64,000 bases of DNA, taken from NCBI RefSeq assembly GCF_905475465.1, contig NC_062236.1, positions 134,001 through 198,000 of the forward strand, written 5' to 3'. The position numbers and the translations under genes were made by a program. The notes under the pieces were generated by a model. That model was given only the letters and a program-made list of their open reading frames with translations. It searched no databases and was not told where the DNA came from. The stretch is from Pieris napi. Its lineage: Eukaryota > Arthropoda > Insecta > Lepidoptera > Pieridae. Below, piece by piece: positions 11,915-23,175 of this stretch. How positions within the stretch are numbered: the stretch's first letter is position 1; each line of letters starts with the position of its first letter.

Positions 11915-14438
11915 GTTATGTTCAAGGGAGTCGGCTGAGCTACTTGCAGAGGTTTTTTATCCGCGCGATCAAGAAGAAGACGATGATCAGGAACAGTAAA
12001 TGAACAGGACCATGATGACAACCATGATCCTCCATTTACTATTACTGAACTCAACATGGTGATTGGTAGCTTTGACTGCAAAAAAGCACCTGGATCAGAT
12101 GGCCTCACTCTCGATATTTGTTCACGAGCTATCCTGCGGGATCCGGGAGTGTTCCTATCAATGGCAAACAAATGTCTAGAACTTGGATCTTGGATACTTC
12201 CCGAAACTATGGAATGTCGCAACAGTAGTAGTGGTTCTCAGGAAACCTGGTAAGGATAACTACACGAGTCCAAAGTCCTATAGACCAATAGGTCTTCTGC
12301 CCGTGATGGCAAAAATCCTAGAAAAATTGCTTGTGTATAGATTAAAATGACATGTGATACCTTAACTAAGCCACCGTCAATACGGTTTTATGCTACAAAA
12401 GAGCACAGAAGACTCCCTCTACGACCTTATGGGCTATAGACAAAATTAATTAGAAAAAACTGATAACGATAGTTTCCTTGTACATAGAGGGCGCCTTTGA
12501 CAGTGCCTGGTGGCCAATGATACGGGTTCAGCTGGCTAAACTAAAGGTCCCGATTAACTTGAGAAAGCTAATAGATAGCTACCTAAAAGAACGAAAGGTT
12601 CAGCTAAAATATGCGGGAGAAGAGGTTAATAGAAATACATCGAAAGGATGCGTTCAGGGATCCATAGGTGGCCCTATACTCTGGAACCTACTTTTGGATC
12701 CATTGCTGCAAGAAATGGAAAAAAAGGGGTACTATTGTCAAGCCTTTGCAGACGACGTGATCATGGTGTTTGTCGGAGAATCAGAATTTGAAATAGAACG
12801 GCATGCAAATGCTGCTCTAGCCTATGATTGGGGTACCAAAAATAGACTCAGATTTGCTCCACAGAAACCCAACCTATGATTATATGTAACTAAAAAAATA
12901 AAATTTGACAAACCACATTTGAATATGGGCTGAGTATCCCTGAACCTATCTGATGAAATAAAAATACTTGGTTTGACTCTCGATGCTAAATTGACCTTTA
13001 ATAAACATCGTCATCTCCAATATATGCAGGAAAGCAACAAATATTTACAAACAACTAGCAATGGCGGCGAGAATTGGCCGGGATTTACACCGAGATGTAA
13101 TTCATATTATTAATACAGCAGTCATCGAGCCATAATCCTATATGCGGCAGCAGTCTGGGCTCCATCCACTAAAAAGCGAGGAATTAGAAAGCAATTAAAT
13201 TCATTACAACGAGGTTTCGCGCTGAAGCTCTGCAGAGCTTACCGAACCGTATCACTGAATGCCAGCTTGATCCTTGCCGGACTATTGCCCCTAGACCTTA
13301 GAATCCAAGAGGCCGCTGTGCTATACGAAGCAAAGAGAGGATTATTTCAGTCTGAATTGGAAGGTGACCTGGAGCAGAGTATTGTGGATGCGTATTTCTC
13401 ATCCCTCCAAAGAACCTGATATCAAATTCATGGCCTATAGAGAACAAGAAGGTAAAGTAAGGTAAGCACCAGCAGTAAAGATATATACGGACGGAAGTAA
13501 AGTAGACGAATTGGTCGGCGTCAGTGTTTCCTTATGGAAAAATGGTGCCGAATTTGAGACTTAAATTGAAACTATCTTCATGCTGTTCCGTGTATCAAGC
13601 TGAACTGGTGTCTATTCTTAAAGCAACTCAAAGGATCCTTTGTCACCCAGAAGCAACCTACGGCGTATATAGTGACTCCCGATGTGCACTCGAAAGTGTT
13701 GCGGGTGGTCGCTCTTTCAATCCCCTTGTAGTTGAAATCCGTAAGAACATAAATAAAGTGCGTTTAATCAACAAAAAAATTGATCTTTTTTGGGTTAAAG
13801 CGCATGCGGGCATGGAGGGGAATGAAAGAGCAGACCAACTGGCAAAGGAAGCTGCGCATCTAGAAAAGGCGCCCGTGTACAATAGATTCCCTATATCGCA
13901 CTTGAAAAACTGTCTACGTAGAAACACGATAGACAAATGGAATCACAGATATCGAAACGGCGAAACAGCTGCAATAACTAAGTTATTCCTTCCAAATTTT
14001 GTTTCAGCCTTTTCGATAATTAAACAAATGAAACCAACGGGATTGAATACCCAGATGTTGACAGGTCACGGTGGCTTCTTGTCGTATCTTTACAAGTTCA
14101 GGATTAGACAAAGTGATGCCTATCCTTGTGGCGATACAGATGAAGAGACAGTGTTGCATGTTCTGACCGACAGTCCAATGTATGAATATGACAGGTATAA
14201 CACTGAGCAAGCTATGGACGTAAAAGTAACAGAGACGAATTTAAAGGAAATAATGTTCAATATTAGGTTAAGAGGCATCTTTTTAGGATTTGTTATAAGG
14301 TCATACAAAAAGTTGTTAAAAGAAATAGGTAGTAGTGTTTAATCATTCGGGTTACCAATACCATTTACGTAAGCTATTATAACCTCCGACGACTACATAG
14401 TCGGGGAATCTAGAAAACATTTATTTAAAAAAAAACAA
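11915..14438 (+). mobile_element. R1-clade LINE fragment, 5'-truncated and broken
   Basis: Reverse-transcriptase pieces appear in order: a KAPGSDGL block near 12085, a SYRPIGLLP block near 12275, GCVQGSIGGPILWN near 12650, and the active-site-type FADD near 12750. These are followed by an R1-like connection domain and an RNase H domain with YTDGSK near 13485, DSR near 13675 and WVKAHAG near 13795. A degenerate cysteine/histidine end follows. The coding region is interrupted by several stops and frame changes, so it should not be functional. The first ORF, the endonuclease and the start of the RT are missing. It ends in an A-rich tail at about 14425-14435. It lies between zfh1 cassettes A and B, opposite to zfh1, and would be inside an intron if the cassettes are alternatively spliced. 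Clade assignment is from recall of R1-family proteins. Confidence 0.85.
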
Positions 14439-15897
14439 GTAATCATCACAATATTTATATTTAAGAACAGGATTAGATTTATAGAGTATAAACATATGTT
14501 TTACAAGTTCTAAAAAGCTTTTAATGTTTGACTAAATAGATAAATGACGTGCCAACAGGAATTATCTTTTCAATAATACATTTACTATTATGAGTTACAT
14601 AATGGAAGACTTGTCACGGGGCCTGACCTATCAGGCAGTAACCTTCAATATTTATAAAACATTCACCATTATTAACAATTTGTATATGTATTCAGATTAG
14701 GATGTTAAACATTATAGGCACGCGGGAGTTTTTCGAAGAATTCCTCTAGGCCCTGTGACAACAAGAATTTAATTAATCTATATAATATCAATTAGTATGG
14801 CAACTTAATTTCACATGTAATAAAAAAATAAAATTCAAAAATAGTTTTGGTTACTATTTTTTCAAATTCTTTAGTACATAATGCCTCTTATACATCTAAC
14901 GATACCGACTCCTATATACAAATTCGTATCGTAAATACTTAATTTAATATTTGGTTTAGCTAGCCCTTTTCAATCGTCGCCTATTCCTAAGCATTAAACT
15001 ACATAAACAAATGTAATACATATTTGGAAATATAATTTGAAGTACGTAGATATCCTTATTATTTATAGTTCCTTCGGCAGAAAATTAACTCACGATGATA
15101 TTTTCGAAATGGGTTTTAAAAAAGTTTATCGTTACAATTAGTAATAATATGTTCAGATAGAACACCTCAGGGAGTTATTGTACGTAGTAGGTATTTGGAT
15201 AATTCAAATAGTGGTAATAAATATATGAATATTTTGTCAACAAACAATATACTATAACAAAAACTTTTAATCAAGCATACACTTAGCCACACGACTGTGT
15301 TTATACTCTGGAATGCTTTACGATATCTATATAAAATTATATAATAGACATGATATAATCTAAACCTATATCTATTATCTACAAACGAGTATTATACTAC
15401 AGGCACTGCACTTTTAATACCTTCAATATAAAAAAGGTCTTATCCAATACATTAGATGGCTCTAAGACCCAAGAATATAAAATATTTGAGCATTTTAAAT
15501 ACCGCGCAAAAATACTTACTTCAATTATAATCTAATTTTATATTCTGGTAATTAAGTATTACTTATAACGTTTAACTTACCATAATCTCTTACGCGTAAA
15601 GTTTTGGCACATGTCTTTGGTTTATGGTAGGTACGGTAGGTATGGTTAAACTAGTTAAGATACATAGTTTGATAGTATTTATAAAACTACATTATATAAG
15701 TACAACTACATTTAAACTACACTGCATATACTTCTGCATGGCTTAGCATCAATTAGTGTTGCAATTAAAGCGCGTAAGATATCCAATCAGCAATATGTTA
15801 CTTGATTAACGTTTAGAATTCACTTTAAGTTCACGTTTTCTCACTGCTGTCATTTAATCACCGTCATATAAATGCGAGTATATCCAAAGTAAATACT
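14439..15897. other. 3' flank of zfh1 cassette B
   Basis: AT-rich with no supported coding exon. It presumably carries the cassette B 3' UTR on the minus strand, though I find no convincing AATAAA close to the stop. I looked for a copy of zfh1 exon 1 or exon 2 here and saw none. Confidence 0.45.
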
Positions 15898-18800
15898 TCA
15901 GTCTCGATAAGGCTTGCAAATGGCGAACCGATGGTTCATGTGCTGACTGTAGGAGCCGGAGTGGGAGAACTTCTTGAGGCACTTGCAGCACTGAAACGGC
16001 TTCTCCCCGGTGTGCAGCCTCTTGTGCTCCGTCAGATGGTGCTTGTGCTTGAATGATTTCGGGCACTCGGCGCATTTATATGGCCGCTGACCTAAAAATT
16101 CAGTCATTTGATCATGTTTACAGTTTTTTTAATATAAGAATATAGTTAAAAAATCTTGAATAAAAAAAAAGAATTGATTACTAAATATATTAAAGTACCT
16201 GAATGTTCGTATTTATGTCTGACTAATGAACCTTGTTTCACGAAGGTTTTATCGCATTGATCGCAGGCAAACAGTCGTTCTTCGTCTCGATTTTCTTTTT
16301 CTTTCAACTTGCTGTTTTTAGGGAGTGACATGTCTTCTTCGAAAAGTTCAGTGGTACGCTCGTTACTACGAGGTCGTTCGTTAATTGGATTCCACAGTTG
16401 TCTATTAGTTCCGGGCGTATCAGTGCCGTATAATTGAAGAGATGGATAACTACCCTTTGCTAGATCATGGTAATGAAGTAACTTTCCTATTGATATTGAA
16501 GGGTTGTTCGAAAATTTTGGTTCCTTATTCCCATTATTAGCTTCAGTTGGAGATGGTGAAAAACGAATATCAGTGAGAGGCGAGGAACAATTGGAATGTG
16601 AGTAAGCATTGTAGCGACTTGGAGACGGGCTCCGAGACGACTTTTGGCTTAAATTTATTGCTTCTTCCGAGTCAGAAATCACCACGGATAAACAGGCAGG
16701 AGAACCAGAGGTACTTGTTTCGTCAATTTTTTTTATGGATAAATCAAGAGGCTGATCGCCAATAAATGTTCCCTGGCTGGAGCGGCGTTCTCTGGCTCTA
16801 TTATTTTGAAACCAAACTTGCACTACTCTGCTGTCAAGTCCAACTATCTGTGCGATTTTTTTAAATTGTTCCCTATTGGGCCGTGGGTTTAGATTATACT
16901 GTTCTCTTAACATTAGTTGTTGTTTATCAGTTAATGCCGTTCGAACTCGCAGTTTTTTATCCGAATCATTTGGATTTTTTTCACAGCCTTTGCTTCCTAT
17001 GTTTTCTTCTTGATGATTTAAGTCGTCTTTACAATCAAATACCACATTTTTGACAACTATCGATGACGCCTCAGATGTTGAGGCCTTGCCTTGAAAGGTC
17101 CTCAGAAAATGTCTATTTACAGAAGCATTAACTGATTCAAGCAACGAGTTAAACGTTAAAGAAGCTTCCACTTTAGTGTCATTGCCATTTAAACCGTTCT
17201 CATTCTCCAAAGAACTTTCGTTTTGGTCGTCTTCTACATCCATAATAAGATCTGCGCTTCCGTCGGACTTTCTATCTTCTTCCTCTAAGTCTTCTTCGAT
17301 CAAAGCTTCGGGTGCCATATAACATTTAGATTGCATTTTAATATTTCTGCTCAACTGTGCTTGATAAGTTAAGTGCTGCATATAGTTAAACGAATTTGGG
17401 AAAGCATAAAGAGAAAATTCGTTTGTATTTGTGGTTACATTGTCAGGCAATGGTGTATAACCTGGATTTGCTCGATGATCCGGAAGCCCCGGATGCAGTT
17501 CCGGGTTGTAACCGGACTTTTGAGTTATTATCGATGCGAATAATGCTGCGGCTTCTTTATACTTGGCTAGCATAGGCATGGCTGGATTGTTTTCGAGGCT
17601 TTTACTTATATCTGCCGGCACATGTAATACATCGTCCTCTTGCTTCAGACCGGGACTGATATTTCGATTGTAAAGCTTGTTGTTAGACTTAATTCTGCCC
17701 ATTTTTAAATTCATTGCCAAACATTTTTTCGATGTCATATGCGACGAATATGAACCCGAATGGGAAAATCTTTTTCCACAGTTTAAGCATTGAAAAGGTT
17801 TTTCTCCGCTATGTATCCTTAAATGCTCTTTAAGGTGATGATTGTGCTTGAACGCTTTGTCACAATTGTTGCACTTATATTTACGAAGATCTGGGCTCTC
17901 GTTGTGACTTATGGCATGTCGTTGCAGTTGATTCATTTTTGGAAAGCTCTTGTAGCAGATGTTGCAAGTCTGTAACCAAGTTTTATTCTATCTTATAAAA
18001 AAACACTACTATAACGGCTCTACTACTACTATAGGAATAAATACTACAACTACTTCTACTACAACTACTTCTACTAGCATTTACTTAAGGAAGCCATAGC
18101 TACGAAAATTGTTTATTTTGCGTACCTTGTGAAGTGGTTTCCAATAATTCTTTTAGTGAAACACCCACATATAAATTTTTCAAGATTGCTATTACTTACT
18201 TCGTAGTCACTTTATTTTACAACACAAAACAGTCATGTGGTAAAAGTTTGTGTGTTGTTCTAATTATGCCTTGTGGCTAATGACCCAACAATTAAAGTAT
18301 TAAAAAGTAAAGGTAGGTAGAAATAATTAGATAGATACACAAAATGTACTGTGTATAAACGAGAGAGATAGAGAGGGAAAGAAAGAAAAATAAACAGTAA
18401 AAGAAACAAAGAAATATGTTCTCGTCAGGGTCTGTCATTATTACGTATACGGTTCACTTGGGGTAAGTGATGTTGTAATGTAATGCAATGTACACTGACA
18501 TATCTGAGGGTATCCACCTGAGTGCTCGGCGAGTGCAGCGTCTCGTGCTTCTCAAGCTGGTCCCTCGTGGGGTACGCACCGCGGCACTGGCTGCAGCTAA
18601 ACGGCCCTCCGGGGCCCAGCGGGGACCCGCCCCGCTCTTCCTCCTCCTCAGGCTTAATCTCAGGCCCACTACCCGCCAGGGGACCCACTGGAACAAATAT
18701 ACTAGTATACTATTTGCCATGCGTTTCAGAGGTAAATCGGAAAAACATGAAATAAAGTGACACTATTACAGAACAAGTGCAACAAGCCGATTTAACTAAG

Positions 18801-21800
18801 TTATAATTAATACAATATATATAGGCAGAGTTATTTGGTAAGTTGGCGGTTATACTGGTAATGGTTCATCGTTTTTAAAAATAGTTCTAGTACGAGCGTA
18901 CGTGCGGCAGCCGTCTGACTACACAAAATCATATAGGTACCTACGAATCAATCTCATAAATCAATCTGATTAGTCTAGCTTCAGCCCTTCTTTATATAAA
19001 ATAAATTGTTATTTGTGTTGAACTTAAACAAGTAGGCAACAGCTAATTATCATTGAATAGTCGTCATATAAACATGTTATCTAAGTTCTTTAACTTACAA
19101 TTATAATTATATTAGGTGACGTGGGAAAGCCCTGCAGGCAGATTCTGTGCAATTGCAGTCGGTGTCTGGTATTGAATTTTAGAAATTACGGCCTCGTAAA
19201 CACCGCACCGGTCATTTCGTCCACCCTTTACGTGAGCCGCCCTACGCCCGTCCCATGCTAACCAATATCAGAGGACAATCGACAGTCATTGTCATTTGTC
19301 CCTGTATGTATTGAACTATAGATAATAGACCGAAAATCGCTGTAAATCTCCAACATATGAAAGTCAGCCAACTAAATAATTCTATTCGATAACAGATGGC
19401 GTTGATCATGCGATTTTTGTAAGAAATTTGGCCAAGCCAAATTCGAGTTAAAGCACTGTTATTGGTGAAGAATACGATTGTTACCTCTGGTTCGAACCCC
19501 TGAACATAAGAAATGTTTCAATGTGCGCAATTAACATTTGCTAGTTTGACCATAGTTAACAATAGTGGCTTTATCCTCTGGATTCCCAATTTATCTAATA
19601 ATATTTAATTGAAGATTTTATCGCTGACACACACACAACGCATTCTTGTTAATATACTAGTTTTGTTAAAAATAAGCTCCGTAAAGTTGTATACTATATT
19701 CTAAACCTACCTATATGTTATCCGTATATTTTACCGTCGTATGGGAACAAAATACTTACCTTTTATATTTAATTGATAAGCGATGCTTTTTAACTGAATT
19801 GACGTGAACTATAGTAAGCGTTTCTTGAACTCTGTATTGACAACACAATGAGTGCTCTGAGGGCAACAATATTACTATCAGCTATCAATGAGGTGGAACG
19901 GACGGGAACACCTACACGAGCCAGCAATCTGCGCACAGGCAGCGTCCGTCAGCCGCTGATAAAACTCACACACTCACTGCGCGCTTCCTATTGAACTACA
20001 TGAACAATTATCGCACGCACACATCGCTGGAGCCGATAGTGAGTCGGTTGATGGTCGACGACGTCTGGACTGTGATTGGTCGCACCTGGACACCTACTCG
20101 CACCTCGGTCAGTTACTTTTTTAAATGTCCCTAAATATGTCCAGAAATTCTTGTATTAGTCACTAATATAAAATTCCTTGTGCCCTTAGCTCGATTTTCC
20201 TTGTTCGCATTCGCTCAGTATCTACATAGGTATGTGGTTAAAAGTATTTTTATAAGATGATTCATAATAGAAGGTAATTTGTTGTATAAAACATAAGCGG
20301 GTATTATGTATTTATAAGGAATAATAACCTATGCATTTAAGAAGAATCTATCGTGCACAAACTTGGCTAAAGTTTAATGCGCTCATAGCAGAACCTACTT
20401 TGCTTATTTTTTTTGGGTAATAACTATTACAGTGAAATCAAAGATTATAAATCCTATCGTAAAGCATGTAACGTCCTCTTCAAAAACTTTTTTCATGAGA
20501 TGTAGTGGATAGTAAAAACCGAAACAAATCTAGCTGCATTTAGTTAAATTTACCGACAATATATTTCCAACAAATAAAAAAAACATTTACTTAATTTTTA
20601 ATAAAAATAATAATATAAATGTTGTTATGAAGATTGATATTTAATATACAAGCCTTCGCAGTATTTCAGATTATTTTATTTTCCTTTTATATTGACTTGA
20701 GTGTTAATATAATATCACAATAAAAAAGGAACAAGTACTTACTAAATTATATAAGTAAATCAAATTAATATTGGTTTATTGAACAGTTTTAAGCATAAAG
20801 ATGAAGAGCGGCGGAGAGCGGTCCTAATTCCCAATATTGTTTACGGAGCGATTATAAAGGCTCGTTAATGAGTTTGCTAATTTGTACGTCTGTCTTCAGC
20901 AAACAAGTGATTAGACGACACGGCTACGCTCACTAAGCATCTACTCACGACATGCTGTAGGAACCATTCCGATACTCCGCTTATAAATGACAACAAAATA
21001 ATTTTCCTGAACGCTCCTTAGTACCGTCAACGGACCTGTTAAATAATCCCTCGCATTTTTATCGTAACTCTTTGTGCAGATTAACGCCAAGAGAAGATAT
21101 CTATACTTATGACAACCACAAATTATTTCAGTTTACGCGTTAGTAGTCAGAACTTAAGAGATATATCAAATGTCCCTCACTCCAGACAGGCGGCCTCAAA
21201 TATAAAGTAGAAAGTAAAAGAGAAAAAGCAAATGAATTAAAACAACATAATCATTTACGATTTAAGACGTTAAAAGAGATCGGTGCACCCCTCGACAAAC
21301 GAAACTTTCTTTTAAGTCGGTGTATACCTGTTCCCGGCTCTCGAGTGGATGAATTATGTCTCGAGGGAACGAGGGAACGGCGGCTAGGTGCTCTAACGAA
21401 GACGTGAGCGAATTATATTTTTCATATCACTAAGATTGCACTCTGTGATGGATCGTCCGTAGAAAAATTAATTTAAAAAATTTAATTGCTAACATTTTAT
21501 TTGAATTATGAATTCTATTAGATGAAATTCACGTCTTTCAAAAGTTTTCTCAAAATTATTAAGAAGAGAACTATATTAGTAGAGTTTAGTTTCAACTTAC
21601 TGAAAGTTTGTTTGTCGTAAGTTTTAAACAAATTAACTAATGGAAAATTTATCTAACGTAACTTCTGATATAAAATACGATAACATAAATAAACACAGCA
21701 GCAAACAAAAAGAAAAGAAAATAAGCTTACTGAAGGCAGCGAGCCGCCTGGCCGAGGTGGTCGAAGTGGGGACCTTCTTACTCCTCATTTCCGCAAGCCA

Positions 21801-22002
21801 ACCGGCCGCAAAGGTTTCGTACCAACCGCCAACTCCCATAAGCGAGCTGTGCACTTTCATCGGAAGACACGAGCACACAGAACACACCGCTAAGACCTAC
21901 GCGCTACTCACAGCGGCAGCCCCACACGTTGGCCAGGCTCCACAGGCGATACGAGTAACTGTCGCCGTAACACCCGAACATGTCATCGGTTCTCGCGACC
22001 AT
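15898..22002 (-). CDS. zfh1: zfh1 with cassette B: ZEB-family zinc-finger/homeobox repressor
   Basis: Exons 22002-21912, 18687-18518, 17969-16199 and 16091-15898 give 741 residues with phases 1, 0 and 1 consistent. Zfh1/ZEB proteins repress targets through CACCT-type E-boxes and recruit CtBP. Order: N-terminal finger 'CSQCRGAYPTRDQLEKH' (about 66-82); fingers at 89-109, 119-140 and 147-168; a homeodomain at about 425-484 starting KLRVRTAL with helix 3 WFQNNRARER; PLDLS (494-498); and three C-terminal fingers from 656 to the end. Compared with cassette A it lacks the finger-like CSKC segment and the VKDE site, and the middle is shorter. Exon 1 is inferred: its ATG at 22002 is the first in a frame closed upstream by TGA, and it ends at GTGAGT in the phase that exon 2 needs. 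Exons 2-4 are firm; exon 1 is moderate. Confidence 0.88.
15900..16093 (-). repeat. Terminal-exon duplicate, copy B
   Basis: Partner of 8996-9189. Flanking intron and 3' UTR sequences of the two copies share no visible similarity, even though the exon bodies are essentially the same DNA. Confidence 0.95.
18020..18080 (+). repeat. Imperfect (TAC/ACT)n microsatellite
   Basis: Runs of ctactacta and acaactactt repeat in intron 2 of zfh1, just upstream of the large exon B acceptor. Period 3, interrupted. Confidence 0.8.
18358..18412 (+). repeat. Polypurine tract in zfh1 intron 2
   Basis: A run of almost only A and G (gagagagatagagagg, gaaagaaag). On the sense (minus) strand it is a long polypyrimidine tract between exon 2 and the cassettes. 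Such tracts can bind splicing regulators; that is inference. Confidence 0.6.
18688..21911 (-). other. zfh1 intron 1
   Basis: About 3.2 kb between inferred exon 1 and exon 2. No coding exon is seen inside. Two stretches are more GC-rich than the rest: 19120-19260, and 19840-20115, which carries four CACCT words. Bases 19485-19555 resemble part of the tRNA-SINE ('gtgcgca', 'aacatttgct'). An alternative promoter or 5' exon within 19840-20115 is possible, but I cannot show one. Confidence 0.5.
20083..20106 (-). promoter_or_regulatory. Triplet of CACCT (Zfh1/ZEB-type) sites
   Basis: CACCTG at 20083, CACCTA at 20091 and CACCTC at 20101 fall within 24 bp of zfh1 intron 1; another CACCTA is at 19909. 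CACCT is the core recognised by ZEB-family fingers, so self-regulation is plausible. Confidence 0.3.
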
Positions 22003-22150
22003 GGCCCGCACGGCACGTCTCGCCGAACTGACGGCGCGCGGCGGAATGCCCGCCGGTCCGCCCTCGGCCCGCCCTGCAAAGCCGCCCCCGCCCCACCCGC
22101 CTCACCCCACCGCAATCTACCTTACCAACTGGCCACGGTACCACGCTGGT
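21740..22150 (-). promoter_or_regulatory. GC-rich island around zfh1 exon 1
   Basis: A sharply bounded GC-rich block in AT-rich surroundings that contains the inferred start codon of zfh1. It is the most promoter-like sequence of the locus. Long open frames on both strands here are explained by the GC content. Confidence 0.45.
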
Positions 22151-22728
22151 CTTCATCTCGAAACACCATTAACCTTAAGGCATCATAATATCGAATTTCT
22201 ATTATAAACATTTTAATTGTCTTAACCAACGGCGTTTTTATTACGTAATAATAAGATTATAAAGATAAAAACAAAAATTTGTTTTGACGAATGAATTTCA
22301 CGTTACTTAATTATATAATTAAAAAAATATATAACATATGCGGTACAACAGATGACTCTACGTTTTAAAGTATAATCGCTGCTAGCAACCGTAGTGGTGA
22401 TATTAATACGCTCCACCTTCGTCTACCTGTCTTTTTCTAACATTATAGCGATTTGCTTATACGTTAAAAGACAAAACTGAAAGCAATTTTGTATATATAC
22501 GTATGTATTAATTAATATTAATTCCTAGAAATAAACTGTACATTGTTTCTTTAAATGTTTGTAAATATGTATGTATATTACCTATTTACTTATGCCAATT
22601 TCGTATTTTAAGAAACCACTGCAACTGACTACAAATATAAGACTATCCAAAAGAGATAAGACTTCGCGTGAAAAGAATGATATTTTTTTCACGCGTTATG
22701 CTGAGTAGATTTTTACTTTCGCCTTCTG

Positions 22729-22744
22729 CCACTAGATGGCGCTC
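22729..22744 (+). promoter_or_regulatory. CTCF-like site
   Basis: The word 'ccactagatggcgctc' matches the conserved AGATGGCGC/AGGTGGCGC core known for insect CTCF. It lies about 700 bp upstream of zfh1 exon 1, a sensible place for a boundary. One motif match is weak evidence. A similar core, cagatggcgc, is near 50805. Confidence 0.3.
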
Positions 22745-22911
22745 TTGTCTCAAATAGCTAATGCATGGCATGTAAAAGTTATTTTGTTATTTATAGTTCG
22801 CATTCTTATTTTGCTTGCTTGCTCAAACATGATAGGTTTGTTTTTCGCTATTGTGTCAAAAAATAGATATTTATAATATATTTATTATTTAAAGAAAAAA
22901 CTATACTATTA

Positions 22912-22951
22912 TTTAATTTGGATATTACATACATATAATATCCAAATTAAA
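22912..22951. repeat. Perfect 16-bp inverted repeat, 8-base loop
   Basis: Arms 22912-22927 and 22936-22951 are exact reverse complements (tttaatttggatatta); the loop is catacata. AT-rich hairpin with no gene nearby. Confidence 0.85.
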
Positions 22952-23119
22952 ATCTCAAAAAGAAAAACAATCCGCGAAAATAGAGGACACCGTGAGCCAT
23001 TTTTGCCAAAACCCTCCATCTCTTAATCGATACCAACTCCGGGGAAATAAATACAGATAATGCAACTTTCTCTACAGCTGTGATACTTTTTGACATCCAA
23101 CACCTTTTGTCTTCAGTCA

Positions 23120-23175
23120 CCGTGACCACGCACGCTGTAAAGCACGCGAAACGTCGGATAAATTTAAAATTATGT
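23120..23175 (+). repeat. Probable interspersed-repeat end
   Basis: Reads 'gctgtaaagcacgcgaaacg' followed by 'tcggataaatttaaaatt'. The 'gcgaaacgtcgg' word recurs in many animal repeats of retroelement type, from recall. I see no second copy in this window, so the call is weak. Confidence 0.3.

Noticed and set aside
21640..22188. 182-residue plus-strand open frame across the zfh1 exon 1 island
   Set aside because: Composition is low-complexity P/A/R with no domain, and the frame follows from high GC opposite zfh1 exon 1.
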